A stretch of 64,000 nt of DNA from Fodinibius salicampi. Its GTDB lineage: Bacteria; Bacteroidota; Rhodothermia; Balneolales; Balneolaceae. The translations under genes were made by a program, and so were the position numbers. The DNA is taken from positions 248,001-312,000 of the forward strand of contig NZ_BAABRS010000003.1 of NCBI RefSeq assembly GCF_039545095.1, written 5' to 3'. Numbering within the stretch: position 1 is the first letter of the stretch; each line of letters starts with the position of its first letter. Of the stretch, positions 62,197 through 64,000 are shown one piece after another. Below the pieces are notes generated by a model, which was given only the letters and a program-made list of their open reading frames with translations, ran no database searches and was not told the origin of the DNA.

Positions 62197-64000
62197 TTAA
62201 CTCCGAATCAAATACTGAAACTTAACGAAAAACTGACGGTCCGTTTCTTTATACCCGTTAAATCCATTGGGTCCGGGCTGGTCAAAATGATTCATATAAT
62301 CCGTCATCCCTATATAGAACTTGGTAAACGGATTGGCTTTATAATAAACCAACGGATATACCTGGATCTGTTCGTCAAAAGAATTGTATTGAGTAATTAA
62401 TCTTGCAAAAAGCTTCTCAGTAAAATTATATCGACCAGTCATGCGAAAAATATCACCACTGTAGAAGCTCTGGTCATCGTCATACGAAGAGAGCGTTGAA
62501 TAATCATAGCTTAAGTTTAATTCCAACCGACTGGTAGGCTTAATTGTAGAACTAGCTGAAATATTATAGCCTTTCCCCATTTCAGGATTGCGCGATCGAT
62601 AAATATCTTTTCCGAAACCAACATGACCCTGAAAAGAGAGTGCATCAAGCGGATTTGTTCGTGCATTAATCATTACACGATTCATTTTTGTAAAAAGCCT
62701 TCCTCGAAATCGTTCATCATTAAGAGGCAAAAAACTGATCGCTAAATTGGTCTGACCGCCGAAGCTGTTACTAAGCCGAGTAAAAATATATCGCTCCTGG
62801 AACTGCCCGTCAAAATCATAACGCCATGTTCCGCTCACACTCAATCTTCCCTGCGATAAGAGTCTTGTATTCGGATAATAAGAGAGACTCTGACTTGCTT
62901 CAAACTCCCTGCGGTCTGTCTGATTAATGAAGCCGGCCTGAGTTTGAAATGTCGGTGAATAGGCGGAGTATTCCAGTGAAAAGTCATAATACTTTGCTTC
63001 TCGCGAAAACTCCGTACTGATCAATGAACCGCCGAACTGCTCACCGTTAAAAGCAGCGTCATGAGAACTCTGTCCAAAGTTTCTTGTCTCATCGAACAGG
63101 GTGGTATCACTTAGCTCCTTCGTATCAGAATAAGCCGCCTGACCGCTAAAATAATACTGATCAGTCAGCCGAAAGTTCCAGTCGATACTGCCTACATAAT
63201 TTTCACCGTCTTGTTGGTTTCGGGTCGTTAATAAACCACCAACATATGATTCTGACCCAAAACTGTATTTTCCCCGCAGTACATTACTGTAGGAGTCTTT
63301 TTCTGAACGAATGAGCGAACTTCCATAGCGACCCGGTACTATAAAGGGAGTATCACGATCATAGGCTGTTAAAAAAGCCACACTGTAACTACTCGACTGA
63401 TGGGTAACCTTACCAGCTGCGATAGGATGGTTAATCATTCGGGAATAAAAAAGATCTTCCGAGGTACTAAACAGATCACTTCCCTTCATAAAAAAGGGCC
63501 GTTTTTCGGGATAGTACAGCGCAAATGTTTCATTGGCTCCAATCTGTGCAGCATCCGTTTCTACCTGACTAAAATCAGGATTTAGAACGGCATTCAATGA
63601 GGTAGTTGAGGTTGGTGAGTACATTACGCTCCCGCCAATACGGCCTTCAAGCGGACCATGATCCAGACCAGAAGAAGGATCATCGGGAGTATTGAGTTCA
63701 CTGCTTTGGTAACTCATTCCATAGGGAAGCAACTCAACGGTATTACTGTTTTCTATTCCTTCCATGCCTGTCAAAAGCCCGTTCTGGCACAATAGGCATG
63801 AATTACTGAGCTTAACATCACTCCATGTTAACTGGTAGCGATTACTTCTCGGATAGTTGCGAAGAAACTGTACAGACCAATCCTGAACTTCACGCTTGGG
63901 AAAATTGAGACTTTTGAATGGGATTTTCATTACGGCCGTATATCCAAAATCCGTTATATGAGCCTCCGAACTCCACAGCATATCAAAATTCATATCCTCA
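62197..64000 (-). CDS. DUF5916 outer-membrane protein, partial (N-terminus off the window)
   Basis: An open frame from the window's right edge to 62197. The visible 600 residues carry the DUF5916 features found next to carbohydrate-binding family 9-like domains: EAHITDFGYTAVMKIPFKSL, then YYPEKRPFFMKGSDLFS and regularly alternating beta-strands (RGKYSFGSESYVGGLLTTRN) ending QFFVKFQYLIRS, as in outer-membrane beta-barrels. The codons upstream of the ATG at 63993 are also open, so it continues beyond the window. Function of the family is unclear to me; probably a surface barrel. Confidence 0.85.
   Translation of the reverse strand, partial: EDMNFDMLWSSEAHITDFGYTAVMKIPFKSLNFPKREVQDWSVQFLRNYPRSNRYQLTWSDVKLSNSCLLCQNGLLTGMEGIENSNTVELLPYGMSYQSSELNTPDDPSSGLDHGPLEGRIGGSVMYSPTSTTSLNAVLNPDFSQVETDAAQIGANETFALYYPEKRPFFMKGSDLFSTSEDLFYSRMINHPIAAGKVTHQSSSYSVAFLTAYDRDTPFIVPGRYGSSLIRSEKDSYSNVLRGKYSFGSESYVGGLLTTRNQQDGENYVGSIDWNFRLTDQYYFSGQAAYSDTKELSDTTLFDETRNFGQSSHDAAFNGEQFGGSLISTEFSREAKYYDFSLEYSAYSPTFQTQAGFINQTDRREFEASQSLSYYPNTRLLSQGRLSVSGTWRYDFDGQFQERYIFTRLSNSFGGQTNLAISFLPLNDERFRGRLFTKMNRVMINARTNPLDALSFQGHVGFGKDIYRSRNPEMGKGYNISASSTIKPTSRLELNLSYDYSTLSSYDDDQSFYSGDIFRMTGRYNFTEKLFARLITQYNSFDEQIQVYPLVYYKANPFTKFYIGMTDYMNHFDQPGPNGFNGYKETDRQFFVKFQYLIRS

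Noticed and set aside
1-64000. CRISPR array, prophage or insertion sequence
   Set aside because: No regularly spaced repeats, integrase, transposase, capsid or terminal repeat was found on reading both strands.

Overview
The window looks like a chromosomal segment from the Bacteroidota side of the tree, most likely a halophilic Balneolota/Rhodothermota-type bacterium of the Fodinibius/Gracilimonas kind. The lineage call is an inference. It rests on a TonB-dependent receptor with an N-terminal carboxypeptidase-D-like domain, a DUF5916 outer-membrane protein, a SecA whose C-terminal zinc motif is replaced by a Bacteroidota-type tail, promoter-like TTG/TAnnTTTG elements, scarce Shine-Dalgarno sequences, a KtrAB-type K+ uptake pair and moderate GC. 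Nearly all of the window is ordinary housekeeping sequence. I see no phage, IS element, CRISPR array, rRNA or tRNA.

Layout. 1-5.7 kb: a partial DUF411 metal-binding protein, a lipoprotein, a trans-sulfuration enzyme, an ArsI-type VOC protein, an ECF sigma factor of SigZ type with a decayed Cys-rich ORF fused to its stop codon, and a Ste24-like M48 protease. 6-11.7 kb: an APC permease with two UspA domains, the KtrB/KtrA potassium system and a DUF3124 lipoprotein. 11.9-20.5 kb: an electrophile/quinone-stress cluster (SDR, Old Yellow Enzyme, two MhqO-type ring-cleavage dioxygenases, an MhqD-type hydrolase, a MarR regulator, a multi-rhodanese sulfurtransferase, an AhpD/CMD-type protein) that also holds decayed remains of two more CMD-family genes. 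20.5-33.8 kb: glycogen phosphorylase, a membrane-anchored kelch protein with a winged-helix-like tail, ispE, a CCA-type nucleotidyltransferase, a CDF transporter, a sugar-nucleotidyltransferase, a membrane-fused MurF-like ligase, an aminopeptidase P and a PD-(D/E)XK protein. 33.9-43.9 kb: the classical rpmH-rnpA-yidD-yidC operon, divergent from secA, then polyphosphate glucokinase, mtgA and an S9 peptidase. 44.7-49.1 kb: an amino-acid permease and a TonB receptor behind a leader region. 49.3-55.4 kb: an MBL-fold hydrolase, dnaX-ybaB-recR and an M1 peptidase. 55.4-64 kb: a repeat-rich patch with a frameshifted GIY-YIG gene, then topA-bcp, a NUDIX hydrolase, AMP nucleosidase and a partial DUF5916 protein.

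The most interesting element is at 48977-49115 on the minus strand. It has a strong ribosome binding site, a 20-codon ORF whose last ten residues include seven cysteines, a 10-bp antiterminator that starts at the leader stop codon, and a mutually exclusive intrinsic terminator with a U-run, all ahead of the TonB receptor and a co-directional amino-acid permease. This is the architecture of translation-coupled transcription attenuation. It predicts that an outer-membrane receptor/permease pair is switched on when charged Cys-tRNA runs low. I know of no described cysteine attenuator controlling a TonB receptor, though I cannot search.

Other points worth a second look are the decayed CMD genes around the MarR locus, the kelch-TM-winged-helix protein, two structured convergent intergenic regions (8243-8405 and 28495-28594), a shared hairpin repeat family (3563 and 44070), a DnaX without its four-cysteine zinc module, and a homopolymer frameshift in the GIY-YIG gene.
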